Source of the DNA: Physcomitrium patens
Taxonomy: Eukaryota > Streptophyta > Bryopsida > Funariales > Funariaceae
Assembly (NCBI RefSeq): GCF_000002425.4
Contig: NC_037271.1
Coordinates: 6,981,994-7,045,993 of the forward strand
Direction: 5' to 3'
Length of the DNA: 64,000 nt
Shown piece after piece: positions 49,675 through 60,469 of the stretch (positions are counted from its first letter, which is position 1; every line of letters begins with the position of its first letter). The notes beneath the pieces were generated by a model. The model searched no databases. It was not told where the DNA came from and saw only the letters and a program-made list of their open reading frames with translations. A program made the position numbers and the translations under genes.

Positions 49675-49712
49675 GATTGATAAGAGTATACCTATAATAT
49701 CAGAGCTTTGTC
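49675..49712 (+). promoter_or_regulatory. Leader spacer and displaced primer-binding-like site of E3
   Basis: A spacer of about 24 nt (49,675-49,698) precedes AATATCAGAGCTTTG. TATCAGAGC matches the initiator tRNA-Met primer site core seen in many plant retrotransposons, but the usual TGG is missing. The spacer segment 49,676-49,687 is perfectly complementary to 49,489-49,500 within the LTR. Confidence 0.55.
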
Positions 49713-49886
49713 TAATCTTGATTAAGAGTGGATTACCCCTTTTTTTTGATAAGATATAAGCATATTAGAAGTTGCAGATTACCCACTTCTAAATTGATAT
49801 TATCCTTAGTATTTTCTTTGTTCTCAAGTCCTCTGTTCTATTTGTCTTGAGAGATATTACAAATCTTCTCTTTTCTAAGTGTTATC

Positions 49887-50858
49887 ATGGCAAAACTTAT
49901 TGAAATCAAGAATACAATGGCACAAATGCAAGAACAATTGAGGGAGTTAATGCTTGCGATGCATCAATTCAATTTACCACCACAAAAAGCAATAAGATTG
50001 CCAGAAAGTGAAGATATAGAAATGGTTGGAGCTGCTTCAACATTTACACCAAACCGTGTCCTTTCTCCTATGGTGGAACGCTCTTCCAGTGTTAGAGAAC
50101 CAAGAGTTTTCCTACCCGAGAAGTTTAATGGTACCAAATCCAAGTTTTGAGGATTTATCAATCAAGTCCAACTTGTAATTGAACTTCAACTCCAAAGCTA
50201 TCCAACTCCAGGATCACAAGTTAGATTCATTAATACGCTTCTTTTAGACTCAGCACTATCGTGGTTTTTATCTTTTCTTGAATGACGAGATCCAATATTG
50301 AATAATCTAGAGACTTTTCTGGCAGAGTTTCGATCTATGTATAGAGAATATGATGCAATTCGTGTTGCAACCAATAAGATCCGTATTTTATGACAGGGCA
50401 ATCAATCAGTAACGTTGTACGCTTCACAATTCTGACAACTTGTAATTGATATCAAGTAGGTTGATGCTGCACTTATTAGCCAATTTCTCTAAGAATTATA
50501 ATATGAGGTAAAAAAATTAATGCTCAACTTACTTGATCCTCAAACATTGAGTCAAGCAATTGACTTTGCTGTGAAGTGCCACAATCGCCTTTTTAAATTG
50601 TGATCTGAGAACTGACCTCAACATTACTACAAATCAATGGCAATACCAACACCTCTTCAAAACATACATTTGGAAGTAGAGGATATAAAAATTGATGCAG
50701 TACATTTTAAACCTCTTACTGAGCAAGAAAAGACTCGTCGTCGTCAAGAAGGATTATGTTTATATTATGGAGAACCAAAGTACACTGCTCAATATTGTCC
50801 AAAGAAACGACGCAATCACAAAATGAGGAATATGGCTGTGAAAGAAGATAATATGTGA
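49887..50858 (+). pseudogene. E3 gag (broken)
   Basis: It starts MAKLIEIKNTMAQMQEQLREL and passes through the gag core (FINTLLLDSALSWF, FLAEFRSMYREYDAI). The zinc knuckle CLYYGEPKYTAQYC is at about 50,755-50,796: CX2Y in place of CX2C, with His replaced by Tyr in this copy. Several stops interrupt the centre. It ends at TGA 50,856-50,858; in E1 and E2 the gag frame continues about 12 codons further and overlaps the pol frame. Confidence 0.8.
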
Positions 50859-53800
50859 GAAAACAAGTTTGTTCAGCTACAATAGGGACCGTGCGGCTGG
50901 AACCTTGCACAACCTCTAGTAAAGGTCCTATTCTCTCCTCAAAGCCCTCTCATTGTTTTACGTTAAATATTATTTTAGGACCTAAATATTACAAAGCCTT
51001 TGCCTTATTAGATTCAGGAGCCTCGGCGTGTTTCTTAGATGAAGAATTTACTAAAAGACATAACATATCTTTAATAAAGAAAACTAAACATGTTCATGTA
51101 GAAGTCATAGATGGTCGTCCATTATTTTCAGGAGATATTACTCACGAAATCCTTCTTATAGAATTAGTAATCAATAGTCATAATAGTTTTGTAGTATTTA
51201 ATATCATTAGATCTCCCTCTAATCTAGTCATTTTAGGTTTATCGTGGTTAGAAAACTACAACCCTCAAATAGATTAGATTTCCCGAACTCTTACTTTCTC
51301 TAAAAGTATAACTAACAATATAGTTAATCAAGTAGAGAGTCATAAGTCCAATTCAATTAAATCCATATTTATAGGTACAAAAGCTTTCTTGCATGCTACT
51401 ATGAAAGAATCACCATATATTATTTATGCCACACCTGTTCTTACTAGTAAAAAGACTTCAAGTGGCATTCGAAGCCAATATCAAGAATTTCAAGATGTAT
51501 TCGAAAAAAAGAATGCAGATACACTCCCGGAACATCATCTCTATGATTGCTCAATTGACCTTCAAGAAGGAGCACAACCGCCTTTCTGACCAATCTACAC
51601 TTTATAACAAAATGAGTTGACTGAATTCAAAGAGTATATTGAAGAAAATCTAGCCAAGAATTTCATATGCCATTCTAAATGTCCGGCAAGAGCTCCAATT
51701 CTATTTGTAAAGAAAAAAGATGGATCATTGTGGATGTGTGTTGATTATCGAGGACTCAACAAGATTACCATCAAGAATAGGTATCCACTACCTTTAATAT
51801 CTGGACTTCTTGATCAGTTGAATCAAGCTAAGATCTATACAAAAATAGATCTTCGGGGAGCATATAATCAAGTACACATCAAAGAAGGAGATGAATGGAA
51901 GATTGCGTTTCGAATTAGGTATGAATATTTTGAATACAACGTCATACCTTTTGGACTTACAAATGAACCAACAGCTTTTCAACATCTAATGAATGATGTT
52001 TTTCGAGAGTTTTTGAACGATTATGTGGTTTATTATTTAGACGACATCTTGATCTATTCTAAGAATCCAGAAGAACATGAACTTTATGTTCATCGTGTGT
52101 TACAAAATTTAAGAGATGCAGGACTCTATGCCAAGATAGAAAAGTGTGTATTCCACACTACTCAAGTCGATTTCTTAAGTTACATCATTTCAAATGATGG
52201 ACTTATGATGGATCCTAAGAAAGTTCAAACTATTATAGATTGGAAGATCCAAAAAACGGTAAGAGATGTCCAATGCTTTTTGGGATTTGCCAACTACTAT
52301 TGGATCTTCATCAAGGACTTCTCTCGAGTTGCAATTCCACTTAAACGCTTGACCTGTAAAGACAAACTCCAATGGAATCAAAAAGCATCAGTTGCTTTTG
52401 AATCTTTGAAGACATCGTTTGTTTCTGCACCAATCTTCTATCGTGTTGATTTTTCTAAAGCATTCTTTATGGAAATAGATGCATCAGAATTTGCTCTGGG
52501 TGCGATTTTATCACAAATGGAAATAGATGATAAACTTCATCTAGTAGCCTTTCATTCAAGAAAATTCTCAGTAGCAGAAATCAATTATAAGATCCATGAC
52601 AAAGAACTTCTTGCAATCGTGGATTCTTTTCAAGAATGGTGTCATTATCTAGAAGGCGCTTCCAATCTAATCACCGTGTATACAAATCGCAAGAACCTCG
52701 AGTATTTTATGTCAGCATGCATATTAAATTATCGTCAAGCTCGTTGGAGTATGTCTTTATCAAGATTCGAGTTCATCATCACTTATCGATCAAGAAAACA
52801 ACATGGTTTGTCCGATGCCTTATTTAGACGTTCTTATCTTGCACCAAAAGAAGGAAATGCAGCTTTTGAGCAACAAAGAATGGTTCTCATGAGCTGGAGC
52901 AATTTCATCTTCGAGCAATAAAATCAACATTGACTGTTGATTTAACTTTTATTAAGCAAGTCCAGTTGAGTATGTCTTTAGACCCTCTTGTTCATGATAT
53001 CAAGAATAATTCTTCTAAATCTCATGATCCTTCTAAATTTGAATTCAAGAATAATCTGCTCTATTTTGAAGGATGCCTATATGTTCCACAAGGAGAAGTA
53101 GGTTTACGTATTCTTCAAGCTCGTCACGACTTCCCAGCAGCAGGACATTTTGGATACAATAAGACTTTTGAGTTGATATCTAGGGATTTTTGGTGGCCAC
53201 AAATGTGGAAAGCAGTCAAAGATTTTGTACAATCTTGTGATGTTTGCTCGAGATCAAAAACTCCTCGTTATCGACCTTACGGACTTCTTCGGCCATTACC
53301 CATTCCAGAACAACCATGGTCTTCTGTTTCTATAGACTTCATTACGGATCTTCTAATCTCAGGTTCTTATGACTGTATATTCATGATAGTAGATTGTTTT
53401 ACCAAGATGGCACATTTTGTATCATGTATAAAATCTATCATAGGTGAAGAAACAACTAAGCTCTTTCTTGACAATATCTATCGCAATCATGGATTACCCA
53501 AGGATATTATATCAGATAGGAGAACTCAATTTGTATCATGATTTTGGCGGACTCTTTTCAAGATTCTAAAAGTCGATATAAAACTATCTTCGGCATTCCA
53601 TCCTCAAACTGATGGACAAATAAAGCGTGTTAATCAAGTTTTGGAGCAATATTTAAGATGTACCATTAACTACCAATAAGATGATTAGACAACTCTTTTA
53701 CCATTGGCACAGTTTGCTTACAATAACATGATATATTCTTCTACAAAACAAATACCTTTCTTTACTAATTATGGTTATCATCCACGACTTGATACTTTTG

Positions 53801-54355
53801 ACTTTTCAAAAGTTGATAATCCTGCTGCAAAAGATTTGGCGATTCATTTATCAGAGCTACATGCAACGATGAAGGCGCAGTTAAAAGAGGCTCAAGAATA
53901 ACAAAAGCTCAATGCGGATGTCTATAGAAAGGAACAACCACCATTCCATTTGGGTGATAAGGTATGGCTACTTTGTCGCAATATCATGACCACTCGTCCT
54001 TGTGACAAGTTGGACTATCGAAGGCTTGGACCATTTTTTATTTTTGCACAAATCAATCCAGTTGCATATCGTTTACATCTACCGGAGTTAATGAAAATCC
54101 ATCCAATATTCCACGTGTCTCTTCTTAAACCATACAAGACAATGGACATACAAAAAAGATGACAAGCTCCACCTCCTCCTATAAAAGTGGACAATAATGA
54201 AGAATTTGAAGTAGAAGAAGTATTAGATTCAAGGCGACGCCGAAATAAATTAGAATATCTTGTCCATTAGCACGGATATGGTATTAGTGAACGCACATGG
54301 GAGTCAATAAAGAATCTTACAAATGCAACAAAGGCGGTGGAGGCTTTTCATCGAT
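50855..54355 (+). pseudogene. E3 pol: protease, RT, RNase H, integrase, chromodomain
   Basis: Protease with intact DSGA (about 51,015-51,026) lies in 50,870-51,277. RT and RNase H form a 434-codon open stretch, 51,617-52,921, with [22 protein letters not shown] (about 52,034-52,063) and DASEFALGAILSQM. Integrase spans 52,930-53,900, with HDFPAAGHFGYNKT, CDVCSRSK, IDFITDLL and SDRRTQF (the canonical form is SDRGTQF). The chromodomain lies at about 54,190-54,350 (EVEEVLDSRRRRNKLEYLVH, then a stop in place of Trp). Stops at 51,275, 51,588, 52,919 and 53,540 separate the pieces. Many stops sit where a single C-to-T or G-to-A change would create them. Confidence 0.9.
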
Positions 54356-54423
54356 AACATCCATCAAAATCAAGATGAAAACCTTCTTTATAAAAGAAAC
54401 AATATCTAGACGAGATATTACGA

Positions 54424-54813
54424 TTGTCACAACTTTCAAGACAATGTAATCGAGATGAAGATCTTCAAGAACGACATGTTCTTCATCGAATAGATGGCGA
54501 GATACAACGCATTTGGTATGATGATTTGGAAAGGGACTCCCTATGTTTGGTGATTTTGCTAGAGGTAGGAACAACTCCTGATGGTGTTCCAAATGTTACA
54601 TTTGAAGGAAGTTATGAAGGCCTCAACAATGTTCAAATAATTGGATGGTCTTCCCGCCCCGATATGAGATACTACCGATGGTTGAGAGGCCCTATCAATC
54701 ATCTTCAAACACAACAAAGATTAGAGTATGTAGCGAATATAATTCGTCGCATCATAGATTCCTCCACATATGATGACTGCTCCTCGTGGAACTCGTCCCT
54801 AGAAGGGGGGTAA
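54424..54813 (+). pseudogene. E3 accessory ORF2, 5'-truncated but open for 129 codons
   Basis: This is an open stretch that starts inside ORF2 (LSRQCNRDEDLQERHVL) and runs uninterrupted to the polypurine tract, ending SSLEGG then TAA. The MENQQP start and about 100 nt present in E1 and E2 are deleted. The protein includes HRIDGEIQRIWYDDLERD, CLVILLEVGTTPDG, IIGWSSRPDMRYYRWLRG and LEYVANIIRRIID. No family is recognised. That it stays open while pol is broken may reflect its short length. Confidence 0.65.
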
Positions 54814-55374
54814 TATCATGGACATATTCATATAAGCCAGTAATTATATATACAAATAGATAGAAGTAAGTAAAAGTAGATAAAAATAAGTTAATTCTAT
54901 AGTATTTAATATGAAAGCTTCCTAGAAGCTTCATAGACGTTGCTTTGACTTCATATGTATCTTTAATTGATTTTTTGGATTAGAAACGTGGTCAACAAGT
55001 TGGCCATGTGCCACACATGTTGTTAGCTTGAAGATCAAACTAACTATGTGGCCCACACATAGAAAAACTTGCCTTGTAAGTCAAGGCTTGTGTCCTACAA
55101 AGTCAACACATATTGGAGGTCCTGTAGAATGTCGCCATGTAGCCCCTAGTTAGATAGTATATATAGAAACAAGAGTGAAGCCTCCTTTACTCTTGTCAAC
55201 TCTTTTCTTGCTTCTAGTCTAGTTTCAAGGGTCTCTAGTTTTCTTGTCTTTTGGCAATAGCCATTTCAGTTTCTCTTTCAATATACATACTTGTTTATTT
55301 ATATTTTGTTACCTTTCTTTGAGTAAAGGCTCATTTGTCTGAATTTCTTTTTCATCGAGTTCTTATTCTTGACA
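54814..55374 (+). repeat. 3' LTR of E3
   Basis: It is 561 bp, starting TATCATGG (from TGTCATGG) and ending TTCTTGACA directly against the ATAGG duplication. The hairpin counterpart is at 55,168-55,197. Confidence 0.93.
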
Positions 55375-56844
55375 ATAGGTATCCTCTATCTTTGATTTCA
55401 AGACTTCTTAATCAAGTCAATCAAGTAAAGATACATACAAAAATAGATCTACAAGGAGCATACAGTTTTGTATGCATTAAAAAAAGAGATGAATAAAAAA
55501 CTTATTTTTTAAACTAAGAATAGACATTTCATATACAATGTCATGTCTATCATCGATACACTGTATGAGGGACCAAATAAGAAGTTGAATAAAAGAATTT
55601 CAATAAGAAAGCTAACAAGAACTTGATTAAATCAGATGAATATAATATCAACATTAAAAGAATAAGTTAAAGCTTTAAGAGATGTATTGTCAAGATTGAG
55701 GATCTTCTTGGCCTTGGTTCTAATATATATTAGATATTAGAAAGCTTCTTCAGAAGTCTTTATGTTTTTTAAAGATAAAAAAATCCTAAAAAGCTTTTTA
55801 GACAACTTTATTAATCTTCTTTTGATTTTTTAGAATCTATTAGAATATTTTAAGAATCTTTTAGAATCTTCTATAATATTTTAAAAATATTTTTAAATTT
55901 TCTATTGAAATATTTTAAAAATCTTCTTAAATCTTTTAAAGATTGATAGAATATTTCAAAAATATTTCAAAAATATTTTTATTAAATATTTATAATGTTA
56001 TCTTTTGGCCTCATGAATATATAGTTACTTTCAACATCTTATAAATAATATTTTTTATAAGTTTTTTAATGATTTTTTTATTTATTATTTAAATAATATT
56101 TTAATTTACTTTAAAAAAATAAAAGAACATAAATTTTTATATTCCTTATATGTTATAAATATTAAAAGATATAATATTATATGCCAAAATAGAAAATTAT
56201 ATATTCTAAACTACTCAAGTTGACTTTTAGGATATATTATTTCTAATTAAGGCCTTATGATGGATCTCAAGAAGCTTCAAACTATTATAGATTAAAAACT
56301 TTCAAAAATAATTTGAGATATGCAATATCTTTTAAGATTTGTTAATTATTATTGTATCTTCATTAAGATTTTTTTTCAAATTTTGGTTCTTTTTACACAT
56401 CTAAATTATAAAGATAAACTTGAGTAAAGTAAAGAAGTTGAAGCATCTTTTCAAGTCTTTAAAATAACATTTAATTTTATATCAATTATATATTGTGTCG
56501 ATTTTTTCAAGACATTCTTCATAGAAATATATGCATTAAACTTTGTTATGAATATAACTTAGTCACAAATGGAATCAAATAATATTCTATATTTAGTAAA
56601 TTTTTATTCTAAGAAATTTTCAATAGTCGAGATTAATTATAAGATATACAACAAAGAACTTCTTGCAATCATGGATTCATTTCAAGAGTGGCATTAATAT
56701 CTAATAATCACTTTTGATTCAATTATTGTCTATATAGATAACAAGAATTTTGAGTATTTTATGTTGGCACATGTTTTGAATTGTCATCAAGTTTTTTGGA
56801 GCATGTCTTTATTAAAATTTAATTTCAAGATCATATATCAATCC

Positions 56845-56876
<32 letters not shown>

Positions 56877-58450
56877 TTAGACGTCTTTTCTAAATATTTT
56901 TATCTTGTACCAAAAGAAAAAAAATGTAGCTTTTAATCAACAAAGAATGATTCTTTTGAAGCTAGAATATTTTTATCTTTTGGCAATAAAATTAATATTA
57001 ATTCTTGATTCAATTTTTTTAAAGCAAGTTCAATTAAGTATATCCTTTGATTTTCTTATTCATAATATTAAGAATACTTTTTCTAAGTTTTATGATATTT
57101 TTTAAGTTCAAATTTCAAAATAAACTATTCTATTTTAATAGATAATTATATATTATAGAAAATGAAGCATAATTACGTATTCATTAAGCTCATCATGACT
57201 TTCCTGTAACCAAGTATTTTAGATATAATAAGATTTTGGAGCTAATACCTAAATATTTTTGGTAGCTTCAAATATAAAAGGCAATTTAAGGCTTTATATA
57301 TTGATGTGAAATTTATTCAAGATCAAAAACTCCTAGTCATTGACCTTATGGACTTCTTCAATTAATACCTATTTTAAAACAACTATAGTCTTATGTTTCT
57401 ATAGAATTTATTATTGATCTTTTAGTTTCAAATTTATATGATTCTATATTTATGATAATAAATTGTTTCACCAAGATGGCAAATTTTGTATCATATACAA
57501 AATCTATCACAAATAAAGAAACATCTAAAATTTTCTTTGACAATATTTATTACTATTATGAATTGTCCAATGATATTATATTGGATAGAAAGACTCAATT
57601 TGTATCAAGTTTTTGAAAAATCTTTTTTAAGATTCTAAAGGTGGACATAAAGCTATTTTCAGCCTTTCATCCTTAAACCAATCGACAAATGGAGCGTATA
57701 AATTAAGTTTTAAAGTAGTGTTTAAGGTGTACTATTAATTATCAATAAGATAATTGGAATTTTTTTTTTACCATTGGTAGAATTTGCTTATAATAATATG
57801 GTACATTTTTCTATTCAATAAATACATATTTTTTATTAATTATGATTATCATCTGCAAATTGATGCTTTGACTTTTCAAAAATTGATAATCTTATAATAA
57901 AAGATTTAGCAAATTATTTATTTGAGCTACATACAATAATGTAGGCACAATTAAAAGAAGCTCAAAAATAACAAAAGATCAATGTAGATGCCTATTGCAA
58001 GGAATAATTTCAATTCTATATTGGCAAGAAGATATGATTACTTTGTCACAATATCAAGACTAGTTGCCTTTGCAAAAAGTTGGATTATTATAAGTTTGAA
58101 TGATTTCCTATTTGTGAATAAGCTAATCATATTGCTTATTAATTATATCTACCAAATTCTATGAAGATATATTTGATATTCCACATATCTCTTTTTGAAT
58201 CATATAAGATACTGAATATCTCAAGAAGAAGACAAATACCACTTCTTCTTATAAAAATAGATAATAACCAAGATTTTGAGGTAGAAGAAGTCTTAGATTC
58301 AAGATAGTGCAAAAATAGGTTGAAATATCTTATTTATTGGTGCAAATATGATATTAACAAATACACATAAGAGCTAGTAAAGAAACTTGCAAATGCGGCA
58401 AAGAGGATTGAGGCTTTTTATTGATGATATCTTTTAAAATCAAGATGAAG
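55375..58450 (+). pseudogene. E4 pol, part after the nested insertion (broken)
   Basis: RT resumes with RYPLSLISRLLNQVNQVK and KIDLQGAYSF (to about 55,530). About 590 bp of AT-rich DNA (55,535-56,125) replaces the part that carries YLDD in E3. RT resumes at about 56,190 (IENYIFYTTQVDF). RNase H is at 56,450-56,900, with an A run of about 30 at 56,845-56,872 replacing codons. Integrase is at about 57,190-57,900. The chromodomain (EVEEVLDSR, then NRLKYLIYW) is at about 58,270-58,400. Confidence 0.78.
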
Positions 58451-58550
58451 AATAACAAATCTTTGCTATAAAAGAAATAAGATTCAATAGAGATAGCATT
58501 CTATCTTTTATTCTTATTTGTAGTTTTTATATAATTGTGGCACTAAAGGG

Positions 58551-59013
58551 ATAGAGAATCAAAAATCAGTAGTTTTAACTGAAGCATTCTTATTTGCTGA
58601 CTTATAAGATGAAGCATTACAATTGTTACAACCTTCAAGACAATATAATCATGATAAAGATCTTAAAAAATGATATGTTCTTTTTCAAATAGATGGTGAG
58701 ATATAAAGTATTTGATATCACAACCTTGGAAGAGACTCCCAATGTTTGGTGATTTTATTAGAAATAAAAATGACTCTTTACAATATTTCAAATATTTTAT
58801 TTCAAGACAGTTATGAATGCTTCAACAATGATTAAATAATAAGATGGTCTTCTTGTCTTGGTATGAGACACTATTGATGGCTAAGAGGACCTATTAACCA
58901 TCTTAAAAGAAAACAAAGATTAGAATATGTGGCAAATATAATTCACCAAATCTTAGATTTTTTCAATATATGATGACCACTCCTCATCAAACTCGTTCCT
59001 AAGAAGAGAGATA
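58551..59013 (+). pseudogene. E4 accessory ORF2 (decayed)
   Basis: The start codon has become ATA (58,551: IENQKSVVLTEAFLFADL). Further blocks are LQLLQPSRQYNHDKDL, GRDSQCLVILLE, MRHY.WLRGPINHL and RLEYVANIIHQILD. Stops are scattered. Blocks stay recognisable at the protein level in this oldest copy, and Gln stands here where E1 and E2 have a TGA. Confidence 0.55.
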
Positions 59014-59030
59014 ATATTATAGACATATAG

Positions 59031-60460
59031 ATTATGTGAAGAACAAAGTGCAAGAATGCTCGTATTGAAATTTAAGAATAATGTTGAAAATAGGCATTAA
59101 ACAATATTCAAATACAAGGCTTTGAGTTCATCCAACAACTTTTATTGAATGACATTGTGATGAATTTAATTTAAGTATATCAAAGATATTTGAAAGATAA
59201 TTAATTTTACTTGTATGAAGGAAGGAATATAATGCTAATATATTTATAAATTTGAATCAAATTTAAAATAAGAAATTTTGGCTTGAATGGATTATTTAAA
59301 TCTTAAGGGTATTTTATTTTAGAGTAGATATCCGACTCTATAGTGATTCAAGGCAAACATTGAGAGAAGATTAGAATAGAAGTTTTGGCATCACGGGGGA
59401 TTTTTTTTATTTTTTTTCTTTTTTTTCTTTTTGCTTAAATAGGAGTATGTTAGGAAAGAAGGAGAGGAGGAGATTTTCTAGAATTTTGAAGTGGCAAGTT
59501 TCAAGACTAGTTTGGAATTTTTTATGTTACTTATTGATTTTTTATCTTTTTGTATTGAGATTTAAAAAGAAGCTAGATCTTGTTGTTAGCTTTTCAACAA
59601 GCCTTAGTATATAAGAAAGGGAGTTGTAACAAAGGAGATCTATGCAAGTTTCTTGAAGGGAGTCATTGGAGTTTTTGAAGCGGCATGATTCAAGACTAGT
59701 TTGGAGTTTTTGTGCCATTTCTTGTTTTGTTTTGTTTTGTTTTTTTGTTTTTTTGTTTTTTTTTTTTTTTGATCTAAGATTTTAAGATAAGTTGGATGTC
59801 ATTACTAGTTTTTTAAAAAGCTTTAGCATGCTAGAAAAAGAGTTGTGACAAAGAAGATCTAACCTAATTTATGAATGGAGGTTTTAAAGGCACTAGTTGT
59901 AACAAGCACTAAATTTTTTTTTCCTTGATTTGGCTTTCATTTTTTCAAAATTTTATTTATTGAATTTTAAAATTTAAAATTTATAACTTGAATTAAACTC
60001 AATGAATTAGAATTTACCTAGATTAGATTAGTAATAAGTAAATTATAGGTATTCTAGTGAAAAGAGGTTTGAGTTTGAGATTAGAGTTAGGAATTTGATG
60101 CATCTTAGCACAAGAAAGAAATTAATCTAAAATTTTTATTCAATCTTTGAGCTACTTTTTTATATCTGACTTTACTTGGGCAACATTGTATTTTTTACAA
60201 TCCACTTGCAATCAAGGATCCTATGTTCTCTTCAAAAAAACTTGCCTTCTTGACAATGGCACCTCAAAACAAACTACAATACGAATTATTTTTGAAGCAA
60301 TGAAGAGAACAATTGTGTCACTAATGCAACAAATCACAACACATTGATTGTTTTTTTTAAATACATGAAGCAAATAGATGTCAATTCATGATAAATTGTG
60401 CAAAAGAAATAGTTAGTGATTACTTTTCAACATCAAATGAAATACAAAAAGCCTTGCACG
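59031..60460. other. AT-rich DNA with a diverged direct repeat
   Basis: No gene is supported. About 170 bp at 59,480-59,650 is repeated, diverged, at 59,672-59,860; both copies have AAGACTAGTTTGGA, a T-rich middle and AAAGGAGATCTA/AAAGAAGATCTA. Long T runs lie at about 59,400-59,435 and 59,725-59,772. Confidence 0.6.
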
Positions 60461-60469
60461 TACTCTTCA

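Larger units (their letters stand above)
49113..55374 (+). mobile_element. Ty3/gypsy chromovirus E3, nested in E4, 5-bp TSD ATAGG
   Basis: LTRs lie at 49,113-49,674 (562 bp) and 54,814-55,374 (561 bp). The perfect target duplication ATAGG is at 49,108-49,112 and 55,375-55,379, inside the RT gene of E4. The duplication fixes the LTR end at CTTGACA. Gag, protease, RT, RNase H, integrase, chromodomain and a 5'-truncated ORF2 follow in order; the polypurine tract AGAAGGGGGG is at 54,801-54,810. This is the best preserved copy (434-codon RT/RNase H stretch), yet in-frame stops remain. Confidence 0.96.
46369..59030 (+). mobile_element. Old gypsy chromovirus E4, host of nested E3, 3' LTR nearly lost
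   Basis: This plus-strand element of the same family is much more decayed. The 5' LTR is 46,369-46,908. Internal DNA is 46,909-49,112, interrupted by E3 (49,113-55,374), and resumes at 55,375. Recognisable parts: gag about 47,150-48,190, protease 48,216-48,600, RT on both sides of E3, RNase H about 56,450-56,900, integrase about 57,190-57,900, chromodomain about 58,180-58,420, ORF2 about 58,551-59,010, and a purine tract at 59,000-59,012. Only the first ~15 bp of the 3' LTR remain (59,014-59,030), so the right end is truncated. Confidence 0.88.

Noticed and set aside
60147-60347. Plus-strand ORF of 66 codons before the second copia
   Set aside because: No copia gag motif could be recognised in it, so it was not called.
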